This document shows, piece after piece, positions 33,232 to 44,273 of a DNA stretch of 64,000 nt (the first letter of the stretch is position 1; each line of letters opens with the position of its first letter). Where the stretch lies: positions 42,160,001-42,224,000 of the forward strand of contig CM114271.1 of NCBI GenBank assembly GCA_050084515.1, written 5' to 3'. The DNA is from Blasia pusilla (Eukaryota > Marchantiophyta > Marchantiopsida > Blasiales). Under the pieces are notes generated by a model. The model did no database searches. It was not told the origin of the DNA and worked only from the letters and a program-made list of their open reading frames with translations. The position numbers were made by a program, and so were the translations under genes.

Positions 33232-33723
33232 TGTGAGAAAAGAGAAAGTGATGCAATCACTGAAAATTTTACAAAACTTAGAGATACAAAGTGGCCTAGT
33301 CCGTCCGTGCGCTCACAGAAGAGCTTTGATGGAACGTGAACATGGAGATAACTCGACATACGAGAATACACTACCGCTGCGGCTCCCGACTATTTGACTA
33401 CTCGGGAAAACTAGGGTTTTTACCTATTTTTCTTCATTTCTATTAATAGAAAAAAATTTCCGGGGTCTGCAAGCCCGGACCCCCGCGTCGTCTTGGCATA
33501 CCAGGGGTTGCGCCCTGAACCCCCGCGACGCATTAGGGTACCCCGCACCCTGATGCAATATAGGGTTAGATAAACCTAGTAACGCTACTCCTCAAACCAC
33601 CTACGTCATATTACTATGACTCCTCCGACGTCTAAGTCGGAACCATCAATCTAGGCTTCTGCTCATACAAGGGGGCCGATCAAATTAATGGTGCTTAGAG
33701 GAGTGGATGTTGAGAATCCAACA
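33232..33723 (-). repeat. Copia 5' LTR
   Basis: Starts TGTTGGATTC and ends TTCTCACA on the minus strand, 492 bp, next to the primer-binding site. Confidence 0.93.
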
Positions 33724-33728
33724 GAAAT

Positions 33729-34065
33729 GCCACGTAGGAGACCAAAAGACCATGTTTTGGCCAGTCATGCAATGCTCCTTGGCAAGTCTTTCATGACTTC
33801 TCTGAAAATATATGACTAAGAATTCATGATTTACGACTAGTACTCTATTTTTTATCATAATAAACTTTTTAATTATCCATTTTAATTCCACGTCTTACAA
33901 TTTCCTCAACCCATGACTCATTACATGACTCAAATAATTTGTTTATGACTCTATGAGTCCTCAAGACTGTTTGAGTCATGACGTATTGAGGCTTGTTTGA
34001 AATAGAGTCATTTGAATTATGTATTCATGAGGCGTTGAGTCACCAAAATGCCTATTTTCTTCTAG
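33729..34065. repeat. TGACT/AGTCA-rich AT segment, MITE-like
   Basis: Many TGACT and AGTCA words occur in both orientations, and the right edge ends ...TTTTCTTCTAGTG, similar to ...ATTTTCTAGTG at 40204. It may be the right part of a small non-autonomous transposon that the copia element split. The left end is not clear. Confidence 0.35.
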
Positions 34066-35672
34066 TGCAAAGACCAAGTTGCGACAGATTGTAAGAGTTG
34101 ATATTGTTTCTTCTCTTCTTATTTCTCCTGTATGGGACTTGTCTCTAATGTTTTTTTTTATTATCTTAAATGGTCCATTTTTTTGTTTCTGCTTTAGGGT
34201 GGACATTTTTTTTTCATCTTCCAACCCATCGAGTTTCGAGGGGGCTTCAAGCTGGAAATGGAACTTGGATGACTGAAGATGTATGCAAAAAATTTCATGT
34301 CTTATGATATTTGCAAACCTCGGAAGAAATTCTTGCAATGGGATGATAAGCACAACTTATCTTGACATGTCCTACAACCCGTGGAATTCCAACAAGTTGC
34401 ATTTCTCAATGCAGCTTGTGAAGCTCTCCTTTTGAACCCTTTTTGATTTCTTGATGTGATTCAACCTATCGGATTTCGATAAGTTGCATGTGGAGACTGA
34501 CTATTGTGAATTTTGGGACCCTTCCCTCTATATCTTTTTTCGTACTTAGGTTATGTCACGAGGAAAAAAACTATTGAAATAGGATAGGTCTTCATAGCAA
34601 ATTAACTTTATGAATCTCAATCCTGTCACGCAACCTATCAGGATCCAAGATGTTGCAGGTCTGGATGATTGTCTGCTATTAGAACCCATCGGAAACCGAT
34701 GGGTTACTTGTCTGCAGGCAACAACTAGAGGTAGCCAGTGGAGGTCTCTTTCTGAGCCCTTTTTGTTTTCATGATATCATTCAATCTGTTGGATTCCAAC
34801 AAGTTGCAGGTCCTGAGTACTCACTACTGTGGACTTCAGATGACTTCCCTCTTTCAATTTTTTCGTTCCTACCAAGATTATGTCACAAGTAACAAATATT
34901 TTGAAACATGGAACGTCTTCATAATTTTTTCTTTCTTGTTACCCTTATGAATTTCAATCCTGTCATGCTACCTGTCACTATCCTAGACTTGCTTCTAGAT
35001 CTGGTGAGGCTTTCTAGGGCGAGTGTTAGAGCCGTATGGTACAGTGGAAGAAACATTTCAGAAGAATAGTTGCTTCCTCTTCGATTGGAGGGGAAGAGGA
35101 AGCAACTATTTGCACTCTACCACTAGGCAAAGGTAGATTACGAGAGAGCAGTTGGGAGTTTACTAGTTGCCTCCACGGCCAAGTGCACCCGACTTCCTTT
35201 AAGTTCATGACTACTTGTTGACATATCAGAGATGCCAACTCATATGAGTTGGCAACCTGTGCTAATTTCCACCAGTATGTTACCACAAATCACCTTTACT
35301 TTTACTTCACCAATCATATTTCATCTTCCCTATTTTGCCCTACAAATCAAAATTCCACCTATAAATTCGTTGATGATGGGGGGTTGGTCTCTCTAGTATG
35401 AGAGAGAAGCAAAACACTTTTGCACTTTCATGAGTGATTGTTGACAATAACATTTCCATCTTCACATCTTGGTCTGAAAAAATGTGGTTAGTTTTTCCCC
35501 CAAAGTGGTGCACTTCTTACTCTCTTTTAAAAATTTCTTGCATTTGAAGTAGGGGAGAAACCTCAAAAATTGAAGAAAGTTTTGAAGAGAGTTTAAGGAT
35601 TTGGCCCTTTTTTTTTAAGAGAGACTCTCCTCTCTTCCTCTCTTCCTCTCTCTTGCCAAAATACCAGCCCCC
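34066..35672 (+). mobile_element. Relic C: third, older copy of the A/B element, 3' part
   Basis: Three features link it to A and B. The right end ATACCAGCCCCC (35672) is preceded by the same CTCTCTTCCTC tract and the AGAGAGACTCTCC turn. A short reading at about 34985-35070 (LLDLVRLSRASVRAVWYSGRNIS) matches the motif I region of the methyltransferase exon. Decayed palindromes start at about 34375, 34450, 34630, 34683 and 34784 with the same arm pattern. The left end and the first gene are gone, and no target duplication could be found. Confidence 0.75.
34370..34815. repeat. Palindrome cluster of relic C
   Basis: Five copies are degenerate in sequence but still pair, for example CAACCTATCGGATTTCG with CGATAAGTTGCA, and GAACCCATCGG with CCGATGGGTT. 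Several arm changes are matched by changes in the opposite arm. Confidence 0.75.
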
Positions 35673-36670
35673 ACTCGTCAGCATCAGCATACTAACACTT
35701 TGTCGTCCACTCATCAATGTAGAGGGTCCATCTCGACCCCAACCATGTAGCTCTCCTCAAACCACATAGCCCTCCCTACCCATGTAACTTGTCTACTATG
35801 GTTAGTTACCCTTCAACCATGAACGTCGTCCCAACTTTGTAACTGGCACTTACTTTGCCCCAACTCCTACCTGGTACCCTCGTTACCACATTCGGTTCTA
35901 CTTCGTCCCAAATTTACTACGTTCCTTCTCGAATCATGGCTCCTTCCTTCTACTCACAACCGTGTCCCCATGCGTGCGACCTCCTCACACGTTGTCTGCA
36001 TCACTCTAGGTGGCTGCTCTTCTCATACCTCGCCATTACCTTTTTGTCACTCTGTTCACCCTATGTGTCAGCTTCCCCTTCAGACCCTGTACTCATGCTC
36101 CGGCTAGTTGTGTTACCACCTCACTCCTTCCTCGGTTCCCGCTCTTCAGCCAAGCCTTACCCCAACCTCGGAGTGTACTTGGCTTTCCACCTCCGTCCAA
36201 ACCTGCTCAGCCCCACTTTCCTATGTTGAAGGCACGAGGCCCTATGCCCGGCCTTTCAGCTGTCCGTTCAACCCCCAACTCTAGCTCCTGCGTTTAGGCT
36301 GCACGCCACCCTATGCGCCAATCCCTTTGCAGCCCGAACCGACCTTGTACCCATGCACTTCCCAACCCCACTCTCACACCCACAGCATCCTATGCCCCGC
36401 TACTCTGCTCCTTCCTTCTCAACCCGCGCTTGACGCTCCTACGTGCGTACTCCGACGCAACTCCCACTCACTTCCTTTAGGCCCAAGCCTCTCCCAAGTG
36501 TGTCTTCCGAGACCCACATCCCTTTTTTGCCTCTTCATGCAACGAGCTCCATAACTCCCGTCTTGGATTCATAATGACTCTCCCCTTCCAATCGTGTCCC
36601 TCTACACTATGGAACAAAACTCCGAGCTCCCACACTACCCACCCACATTCTGGTCAATACGCACCAACGA
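35673..36670. other. No supported gene
   Basis: Cytosine-rich sequence with long but biased open frames (Pro, Ser and Leu). I see no motif and no repeat match within the window. Confidence 0.35.
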
Positions 36671-36679
36671 TATCTACAA

Positions 36680-37130
36680 AAAATGAGCAACGCTTTTGCG
36701 CATGACCCTTCGATAAAATAAAGGAGAACCAGCATTTTTGGGCTCCCCACCGAGGCAACTTGCTTGCCTACCTACGAACAAAGAATTCCCCCTTGCCCCC
36801 TCGCATCTTTATCATGTAAAAATAAGAGTAAAATGGTAGACTCGGCCTAAAACTCCACTCCTCAATCTATATCGACATATTGAGCCTCGTCCACCCTATG
36901 CTATCAGGGAATCCGGACGCTATCAACCCTTGTCATATCTCAGACACAAACAAGAGAGGTGCTCCAATGGCCCAACATGAGAAAGATGGCCTGGGAAAGC
37001 CATCTCTCCCCCTTATACTGGTGTGGGAAGAGCCAAAAGGCTCTTCCCCTAAAAGTAGCAATCCTCTTGGTAACTTGCGCGCACACGTTACCAGGGATGG
37101 GTGACCTGCTCAACAAGTCACCCGAATGTG
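36680..37130 (-). repeat. Serial-hairpin repeat, copy 1
   Basis: Inverted relative to copies at 47.03-47.53 and 51.77-52.09 kb. It keeps four successive stem-loops: AGATGGC with GCCATCT, GGGAAGAGCC with GGCTCTTCCC, GGTAAC with GTTACC, and GGTGAC with GTCACC. Possibly a retroelement LTR or a small non-autonomous element; no coding sequence. Confidence 0.7.
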
Positions 37131-38672
37131 AAAGACCCAAACAAGAAAGTCATTATAAACTACATTCTTGACAGAATGGACCTATCCTCAACCCCATCCG
37201 ACACCTCATGACAAAGTTACATCTATGTCGTCGCCGCGATAGATCCCTACCTATCGGCTACTCAGATGTGACAATGAGAAATGATGGGTATAGCCATGGA
37301 TGGAGCTAGTAATTGGTGATAGCTCGGGGTTGGAGCTTAGGCCATATTGCGGGAGCTAGACATGAGGGGGAGGTGCACATGCATAGTGCAGCGTGCTCGG
37401 GAGGAGCCAAGAGCGTTAGAGCTAGGTTTGAGGAGGGCCACCGAGGGGCCCAATTTGGGAGGAGAGCAAGGGCTCATAGGGAGCCGTGCAATGTACCGCA
37501 GAGTGGACGGAAGCCGGTGGACAAGAGAAGAGGTTGGGATTCAAGAAGGAGGTGTGATCAAAGCAACTACAAGAGTGAGGGAGTGAGGATTGAGGAGGAA
37601 GGGAGTGGGATTGCATAGGGAAACGGGCCCGCAAAGAATTAATTGCGGAGGAAGGCAGGGAATAGAAGAGTTTGGGGCCTGCAGGGTGGAGGTATGTAGG
37701 TGTGAGAGGAGGCCTCAACCGACGAAGCCACAAGTGTGCAAAGCTAGTCAAAGGGAGGTGCACACGACCGGAGGCTTAGAAGGAAGGAGTTAATGTAGGA
37801 GCAACCACATAGGGTTGCGTACGGAGCTAAGAGGGCTATAGGTTAGGGGGGAGAGCGGGACCAATGGAGCCAAGGAGCACACTTCCATAGGGCAGTGTGC
37901 AACGAGGAGAAAATGAAGGGTTGTGGTTGGGGCAGAGAGAGAAACTGTTGAGGCATAGGGTTGTGTGCCCTCAGGACTTGATTCTATGCGTGCAGGATCA
38001 AAGTGACCATAGAGCATCATCATTTTTCTACACGCAAAAATTTTGGGCGCAGAATTGGCCCAAAGTCCTTGACTCCTTGCGACCCATTTCATAGAAATTT
38101 GTACGTAAGTAGTTAAGACCAATGGGTTTTTTCTTCATGAACCGTAGGATAACTTTTTTGGACGTAGAAAATGGTTCGTCACGACCTCCACACGTGCCCA
38201 TGGAATAAATCCCTTAGACATGGGTAGGGAGGCCAAAAGGTAAGAGATGAGGCCGTGCATAGGGCGGCGTGCCACTTGGAGGTAGGTTGGGGGTGAAAGT
38301 GCAAAGAGAGAGACGGGCGTAGTAGAAGCATAACTGCGTAATGCCATGGTTGCAAGTGTGGGTAGTGAGTTAGATTATAACCCCAAAGTGCAAAACAGCA
38401 AGAAGCAAAGGGTAAAATAATCAAACTTTCACTTTTTGCAAAGACATTTCATGTACGTTTTCGTTGATACGTGACAAAAGAGAATAAGTTTTTGTGTTTG
38501 TATTACTTGTGGTACCCAATTAACCAGGTAGGGCTTGTCTAATTTTCAAGGAATTTACCAATAGATGGATGGACCTTCATCGATGAAATGACTGAGAATA
38601 TACTAATTTATCAATTTTTATAATACTTTTATGTTCATCATTAACTTTTTGTTTTGAATTGGTATGTGTGTA
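37131..38672. other. No supported gene
   Basis: Moderately GC-rich then AT-rich. Overlapping open frames on both strands are biased to Arg, Gly and Leu without recognisable motifs. Confidence 0.35.
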
Positions 38673-38673
38673 G

Positions 38674-38958
38674 CTCCGTTTGGGAGATGAAGTATATCTT
38701 ACGCAACCAAAACTCAGCCATAATATTTTGGGTCATGGAGTAGTTTCAGGTTTGAGTGGACGAGACAAGTTCCATGGAAAGGATATAGGTCCTGGATTAG
38801 TTCGAGTGGACCTTAAGGATACAACGCAACCGGATTACCAACTATGGGAGTCGAATACAATGGACAAACCTGCTCAACTCACACTTGAAGATGCAGTTGG
38901 AACTTCAATCATTTGGCCAGAGTTGAATCTGAGGAAGCTAGATCATAAGGATCTCTAG
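38674..38958 (+). pseudogene. Exon of a DUF8039-like domain from a plant CACTA-related gene
   Basis: A clean acceptor (GGTATGTGTGTAG) precedes an open frame of about 94 codons ending at a TAG. It reads GDEVYLTQPK, then LGHGVVSGLSGRDKFHGKDI, VRVDL, and LTLEDAVGTSIIWP near the end. The pattern of a G-G-V start, a hydrophobic V-V core and a DAVG--I-WP end is like the DUF8039 domain that accompanies plant En/Spm-type transposon genes. No other exon is recognised around it, so it is probably a fragment. Confidence 0.45.
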
Positions 38959-39279
38959 CTTTTGTGATTTTCAAAAATGTTTAAACTTTCACAATGATTA
39001 CATCAAGTCATTCATTTGTAGTTTGGCCTCCATTTGCACTTGTTCCTTCTTTCAGATTTCTATGTACATACTTTGATTCTTCCACACAATGAATCATCTA
39101 TATTTTGGTTTCATCAATTAGAGAATGATTTGATTATGATGTACTTGTTGTTTTCAACATTCATTGTAATTGACATTTGCATGTAGTTTGAAATTACTTG
39201 CTCAATACATGTCCTTCTTCTAGACCTTCATATTGAGATTCAATCTATCATGACCATTGTCTACTTGTATTGACATTAC

Positions 39280-40205
39280 TGCTTGTTGGATCTGAGAGAA
39301 TCTCTAATTATGTTAAGAGGATCATATTACTCAGACGACCACCACTTGGATTGGACAATAACTCCCGTGATCAACACTATCACTAATATAGGAGGAGAAA
39401 TGATAAATTGTCAATACAATATATGATCTAGTGATAAAACACAACTGATAGAGTTATGTGAATGACTAATATATTATGTCAAATAGCTCAGATGACCAAG
39501 ATAATATTTTGTGTCATAATAAAAATAACTAATGTAGTTATGATGTTAACTAATACAGTCAATACAATGATTCAAATTGTTAGGACATATGACTAGTACA
39601 ATCATTAATGACTCAAACCATCAATGAAATATCTCAATTAGTCATAAAATACAACTATACCACATATGGAGATTACTAAAATTGTCATAAATACAAACCC
39701 ATCTAATCATATTTAATGACTCGTATAGTTATAGGAAATGACGTAGTCAGTATGTATGACTGAATCATTTCAACTATGTGTCAAAGTGTCATTTGTTCAT
39801 ATCATTACACATGTCATTATCTTGTTGATCCATAAAAATCCAGCGTTCATAAATATGATACGTGGCAATAGAGGATTTGATGCTCACTATGCCACATCGT
39901 TTTATGACTAAGTCATTACCTACACATGTCTTGCAATGGTGGTTGTACAACGGTCTTCTTGCCATGTCATCCGCTAGCTTGACACTCTAACGTGTCACTC
40001 ACACGTGACATCTTAGTCATATATCAATTACTAAGTAGCTTATAGCTTCAGTCATTTACCAATCTGGTAGTCAGAGTCATTTCCTCTAAATGACTTGGTT
40101 TACATGACTCTAATGGTTATGAGTCATCGTGAGTCAATTATCGTGAACAATGACTCAACCTACTCATTTATTAGAGTCATATAATTAGAAAATTTTCTAG
40201 TGGGA
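39280..40205. repeat. AT-rich segment with many ATGACT/AGTCAT motifs, MITE-like
   Basis: More than 25 occurrences of TGACT or AGTCA in both orientations are seen. The right edge (ATAATTAGAAAATTTTCTAGTG) and the left (AGAATCTCTAATTATG) are partly complementary, as in a small DNA transposon with subterminal repeats. The boundaries are approximate. Confidence 0.4.
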
Positions 40206-40300
40206 TCGACCAGTGTGTTGGGAAGATCAGCATTGTGTGGTGTGTAGATGTGACCAACGATATGGATTGTGTAGCGATGTGTATGCACACGACATAAGCC
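40206..40300 (+). repeat. Dispersed repeat, copy 1 (also 51510-51602 and 52141-52230)
   Basis: TTGTGTGG-TGTAGATGTGACCA and GTGTAG-GATGTGTATG-GCA are shared by the three places. The two copies at 51.5 and 52.1 kb flank a serial-hairpin repeat. Confidence 0.7.
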
Positions 40301-41930
40301 ATAAGTTTTACAAAACCAAAAAGCGCAGCCTAAAATTTGAATATCTCAACTGAGTCTCGTCTAACTCTAATCATCGCAAAATCTATGTTTGAAAAATTTG
40401 GGCTTCATACACCATAATAGCCATCCCAAAAACATACTCAACATAGGCTCAACCCAAGTTTATACAAAAGTTTCTTCATCAAATCTTGATAACATTTGTG
40501 TATGCTAGTTGGCATAACTAGTTGTGGGGGTTTGGGGCATCATCAATGTTGTGTCAAGTGCTTGTAGAACTGTAAATAATTAGGGAATCTTAACCCATTA
40601 CCCAGCTCTTCCCACATATGGATCTAGCTCCCATCTCCTTGTGGCTTAGTCACTTTCATAACATCCCAAGTAACCATGACAACAACATCAACGTGTGTTG
40701 CACCATATATAAATTCACTATCATGTAAGTCTGCACTCATATCATGATATTTTGTAGATGCTATACGCTAGTTGGATGGCCTTGGATATGTCTTAGATGT
40801 CGATGAAATCATCACAAAAGTGTCACATGCCTTCACATCTTTTGTGTTAAAGCGGGGAGAATTTGGAAGTGTGATGCCTACCTTTCGTAAAATTTTGAGG
40901 ATTCAAGATTTAGAGTAGGAATTAGTGTTAGATTGAGAGTAGATATGTAGGATTAAGGAAATGGAAGATTGGAATTTTATAAATTTGTTATTATAAGGAG
41001 TAAAACACACTGGGATTTGAGTCAAGACATTGTAGAGATATGGAATGGACTTCAAGAATACGACAAAGAGGTAAGAGACGACGAAGACTCAATCTAGAGG
41101 AATGATAAAAAGAAGAAAGAATGATGAGGTAATCAAGGTGTAGTCTCAAGGGATATTTGAGGGGAGAAGAAGTAAAACAAACACTCCTTAAAGAAGAACA
41201 AAATATTATGAATAGCTATCTTGGGAGAAGATGATGAGGACTTCGTAAAGAATATTAATGAAGAGCGAAGACCAAAGACTTTTCTAACAAAGATTGTAAA
41301 GAGAAGGAAGAACAAGTTCAGAGCACTAAAAGATACGATGCTTCAAAAAGGTGCATCCAAGAGGTGCAACATAAGAACCAACGGATTTAATGAGATCAAC
41401 ATGAGACTATGATAGATCTTTGATAAGGTAGTTAGGCAAGTGTCAAGAACTACTGTAGTAAAGAAAGGACAATTCCCTTCTAATGTAAGACCTCAATTTT
41501 TTCTATTCAAGAAGAGCTTAAAGAGAGAGAAGACATTATTATGTGTGTAGGTAGGAAGATTTTTAGAATGATCCGACCTCAAGAAGAAATAACTTCTTAA
41601 GTCTTATAATCTTTGGAAGTTCTCATGTATTTTTTATGAGATAATAAAATGCTTAACTTCCTCATTGTGATGGTGCGGAGGAGTTAATCTTGATCTAATT
41701 GGGTCTCCGGAACATGGGGAATGGTGGTGTGTAAATCTTACTAAAAGATTTTGTAATGATAAAGATGTAAGAAATCTGTTAGATAGAGTAACCTACAAGG
41801 GCGGATTAAGTTCCAATAGTAGGGAGAGCCATTGGATCATTGCAAAACCGATTCATAGTCATGGTTGTTGTTTCAAGATTTACCCATTGGCAAAAGTTCT
41901 CATCCACTATCAATTAAAGGTTTAGGTTAT
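40301..41930. other. No supported gene
   Basis: AT-rich sequence with short frames only. The 41.0-41.6 kb part is purine-rich (GAAGA tracts). Confidence 0.35.
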
Positions 41931-41931
41931 A

Positions 41932-42595
41932 GATCAAGTTTGGATTTTGCAAGACCTTTATCTTTGACAAAACATCATAATAGTTATGTGTAGGTGATAG
42001 TTGAGTACTTCTCGGAGTGGGTAGAGTTGGTTGCATTACAAATGAGAGTAGAATATGCATTCCAAGGTCGAGTGCTAAGTCATAGTGGCATACCAATTGA
42101 ATTTTTGACAGATTAGGATATAGAGTCCCATGGCGAATTTCAAGCCTTCTATGATCAAGCATAAGTTGTACATTAAGTTTGGATTTTTGTAAGGCTTTTA
42201 TCTTTGACAGAGTATTATCATCGTTATGTGTTGGTGATAGTCAAATATTTCTCGGAGCGCATAAAATTGGTATGCAATCCTAGATCGAATGCCAAGTCAT
42301 TATGGCGCACCAATTCAATTGTTGACAAACAAGTGTATAAAATCTCGTGGGGAGTTTCAAACCTTGCATGATCAGCTATAAATGAAGTTGAAAAAACATC
42401 ACAATCGTTATATGTTGATGATAATCGAATACTTCTTGGAATGGATAAAATTGATTGCATTATGATTGACCGAACACAATACACATACATTCCTAAATGA
42501 ATCATGGCTAAATCATCGTGGCTCACCATATGAAATGTTAACACACTAGGATATAAAATTTCATAAAATGTTTCAATTCAAGTGTGATTAAGCAT
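41932..42595 (+). pseudogene. Gypsy integrase fragment in three tandem, diverged copies
   Basis: Units at 41932-42165, 42166-42380 and 42381-42595 share words such as GTTATGTGT(A/T)GGTGATAGT, TACTTCTCGGAGTGG and ATGATCA(A/G)C. The first reads in pieces as SLTKHHNSYV, FSEWVELVALQM, LSHSGIP and FLTD, matching the gypsy integrase core (compare YVLVMVEHFSKWIELVAL at about 62.23 kb). All copies have stops. Confidence 0.65.
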
Positions 42596-43487
42596 TATCA
42601 TCCCCTGCACTATTAGGTAAGATCATTATGAAGTGGAAGCTCGAGAAAAAGAGGTTATTGAAGTGGTGACGAGGGATTTGAGCATTTATAGTTTGAAGGA
42701 AGATCATCTCGCATACTATGATCTAAAATTGTCATACTTGACGGCGAGATGCATTTTAATCGAGCATACATTCTTTCCCTACTTGTTTTATGATGGAGAA
42801 ATTGATTTTCTTGCGACAATGTAATGCAATACTAATGAAGTGTTGTAACTTGACGATCTTGTAGGTAGATACTAGATTTTTCTCCATGTGCAAAATTATT
42901 GATCTTGTAGATAGATAGTAGTTTCTTCTCCATGTGCAAAATTATTGCAGAGAGTTCTACCTACACTTCATGAACCACTTCCACGACATGGTGCTTTCCG
43001 ATAAGGGTTCTTCAGCTAGTTGACTTACGCAAAGGGTTCTCAAGCAAGCTGCATTTAGGTCAGAGGACAATTCCCAATTGAGAGCTCAATGGAACGGTGG
43101 GATGAATATGTAACATCATGGTGTCAGTTCAAGATCACAGTTCAAAATAAGAGCAGAGCAACCATCGAGGTTTACAATTGAGGGCTGGTGATATTAGATG
43201 CAGTTTACAATTGCGGGAGGCAAACTTTCTCACTTCACTTGAAAATGCAGTGAATCACTTGAATAGTCAATGCTCCATTAGATGATATCTTGCAATTTCG
43301 AGATTTCACTCGATTTCATGAAGGTGTAGTACTTGATGTTGATGCTTAGCGGGTTAGATTGTGAACTATATCGGACAGAATTATCTTTACCAGACTACCG
43401 TGGCACCAATCGTAGAATTCTGCTACTGCGGTTGCTCTCCAAGAATTGACACTTAGTAGAAAAACTAGGAAATCATCAACGAGAGGT
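42596..43487. other. No supported gene
   Basis: One short open frame lies at about 42633-42824 (plus) without an ATG or recognised family. The remainder is non-coding and includes the 3' flank of the DPH4-like gene. Confidence 0.35.
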
Positions 43488-44273
43488 TTAAACAAAGTGC
43501 ACGCGGACATGCAACGAGCACGACTGGCACGGCAACACTAGAGAACGACCCTCACAAAGTTGCTCACTTCTAATTCCTGCTGTTGGTACGAATTCACCCG
43601 CTTGATCGCGGCAATTGCTAACCCCCATGTCCTTCCTCAGGTAGCCTACTTCCTTTAATACATTTTGTGCCAGACGATAGCGATCACCGCACCTGCATAA
43701 ATACGTGTACTCTGTCTCCTGATCCTCGTTCACAAAACACCAATCCATTTCTAGAATAGAAATGTCTTCCCCAATGACTTTTGTAGGTTCTTCTTGTGAG
43801 CTGATAACATTAGCTAGCCGTTGGCTAGCGAGATATTTGTCATATTCAAACCTTGATCGAGGATCTCTAAGAACTTCCCACGCGTTTTGAACCCTCAAGA
43901 ATCGAGCAAGCGTATCATCACACACCTCTGGCTCTTGTGCAGATGACTGATTCTTTCGAAACTCGCCACCGAGCTCTGCATAAGTGATTGAAGAGCTTAG
44001 AAGCGGGACACCAACAGAGCGGTCTTCATCTCCAACACTAGTTTCTACGTCACGGGATGGTCTCGTACCGACTGACGATAATGAATAATTCTCTCGAAAG
44101 TTCTGAGATGGCTCACTGATAGGATCCAACTCTGCTGCCGTACCAGAAAACTTATCGGGATGTAACGCCAGAATAACAGCACGATACTTGGATCTAATTT
44201 CTGCGTAATCTGCCGTCGTGTGAGCTCCCAATACTTCGTAGTGAGACAAGCATGTTGCTTCATCTCGTTCCAT
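43488..44273 (-). CDS. DPH4: DPH4/DNAJC24-like J-domain protein with CSL zinc finger
   Basis: This single-exon gene encodes 261 aa. The N-terminal J domain has HYEVLGAHTTADYAEIR and the HPD motif (residues 38-40, LHPDK), and its helix III/IV part reads VQNAWEVLRDPRSRFEYDKY. Between these lie about 75 residues rich in Ser and acidic residues, an unusual insertion for a J domain. The C-terminal half has the CSL-type zinc pattern CRCG, then CQSC near the end (LPCQSCSLHVRV). J domain plus CSL zinc finger is the DPH4 architecture. DPH4 is an Hsp70 co-chaperone and electron-transfer partner for the first step of diphthamide synthesis on elongation factor 2. The start is the first ATG of the J-domain frame. 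No introns are needed. Confidence 0.85.
   Translation of the reverse strand: MERDEATCLSHYEVLGAHTTADYAEIRSKYRAVILALHPDKFSGTAAELDPISEPSQNFRENYSLSSVGTRPSRDVETSVGDEDRSVGVPLLSSSITYAELGGEFRKNQSSAQEPEVCDDTLARFLRVQNAWEVLRDPRSRFEYDKYLASQRLANVISSQEEPTKVIGEDISILEMDWCFVNEDQETEYTYLCRCGDRYRLAQNVLKEVGYLRKDMGVSNCRDQAGEFVPTAGIRSEQLCEGRSLVLPCQSCSLHVRVHFV

Larger units (their letters stand above)
28682..33723 (-). mobile_element. Ty1/copia retrotransposon with two LTRs
   Basis: The LTRs are at 33232-33723 (5') and 28682-29132 (3'). The 5-bp target duplication GAAAT is present at 28677-28681 and 33724-33728. The primer-binding site TGGTATCAGAGC follows the 5' LTR (about 33231-33220) and a polypurine tract GAGGGGGG precedes the 3' LTR. 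The order gag, protease, integrase, RT, RNase H is that of copia. The 451 and 492 bp LTRs differ by indels and substitutions, so it is not recent. Confidence 0.95.

Noticed and set aside
37313-37793. Arg/Gly-rich overlapping frames
   Set aside because: Composition bias only; no motif, no splice support and no partner copy.
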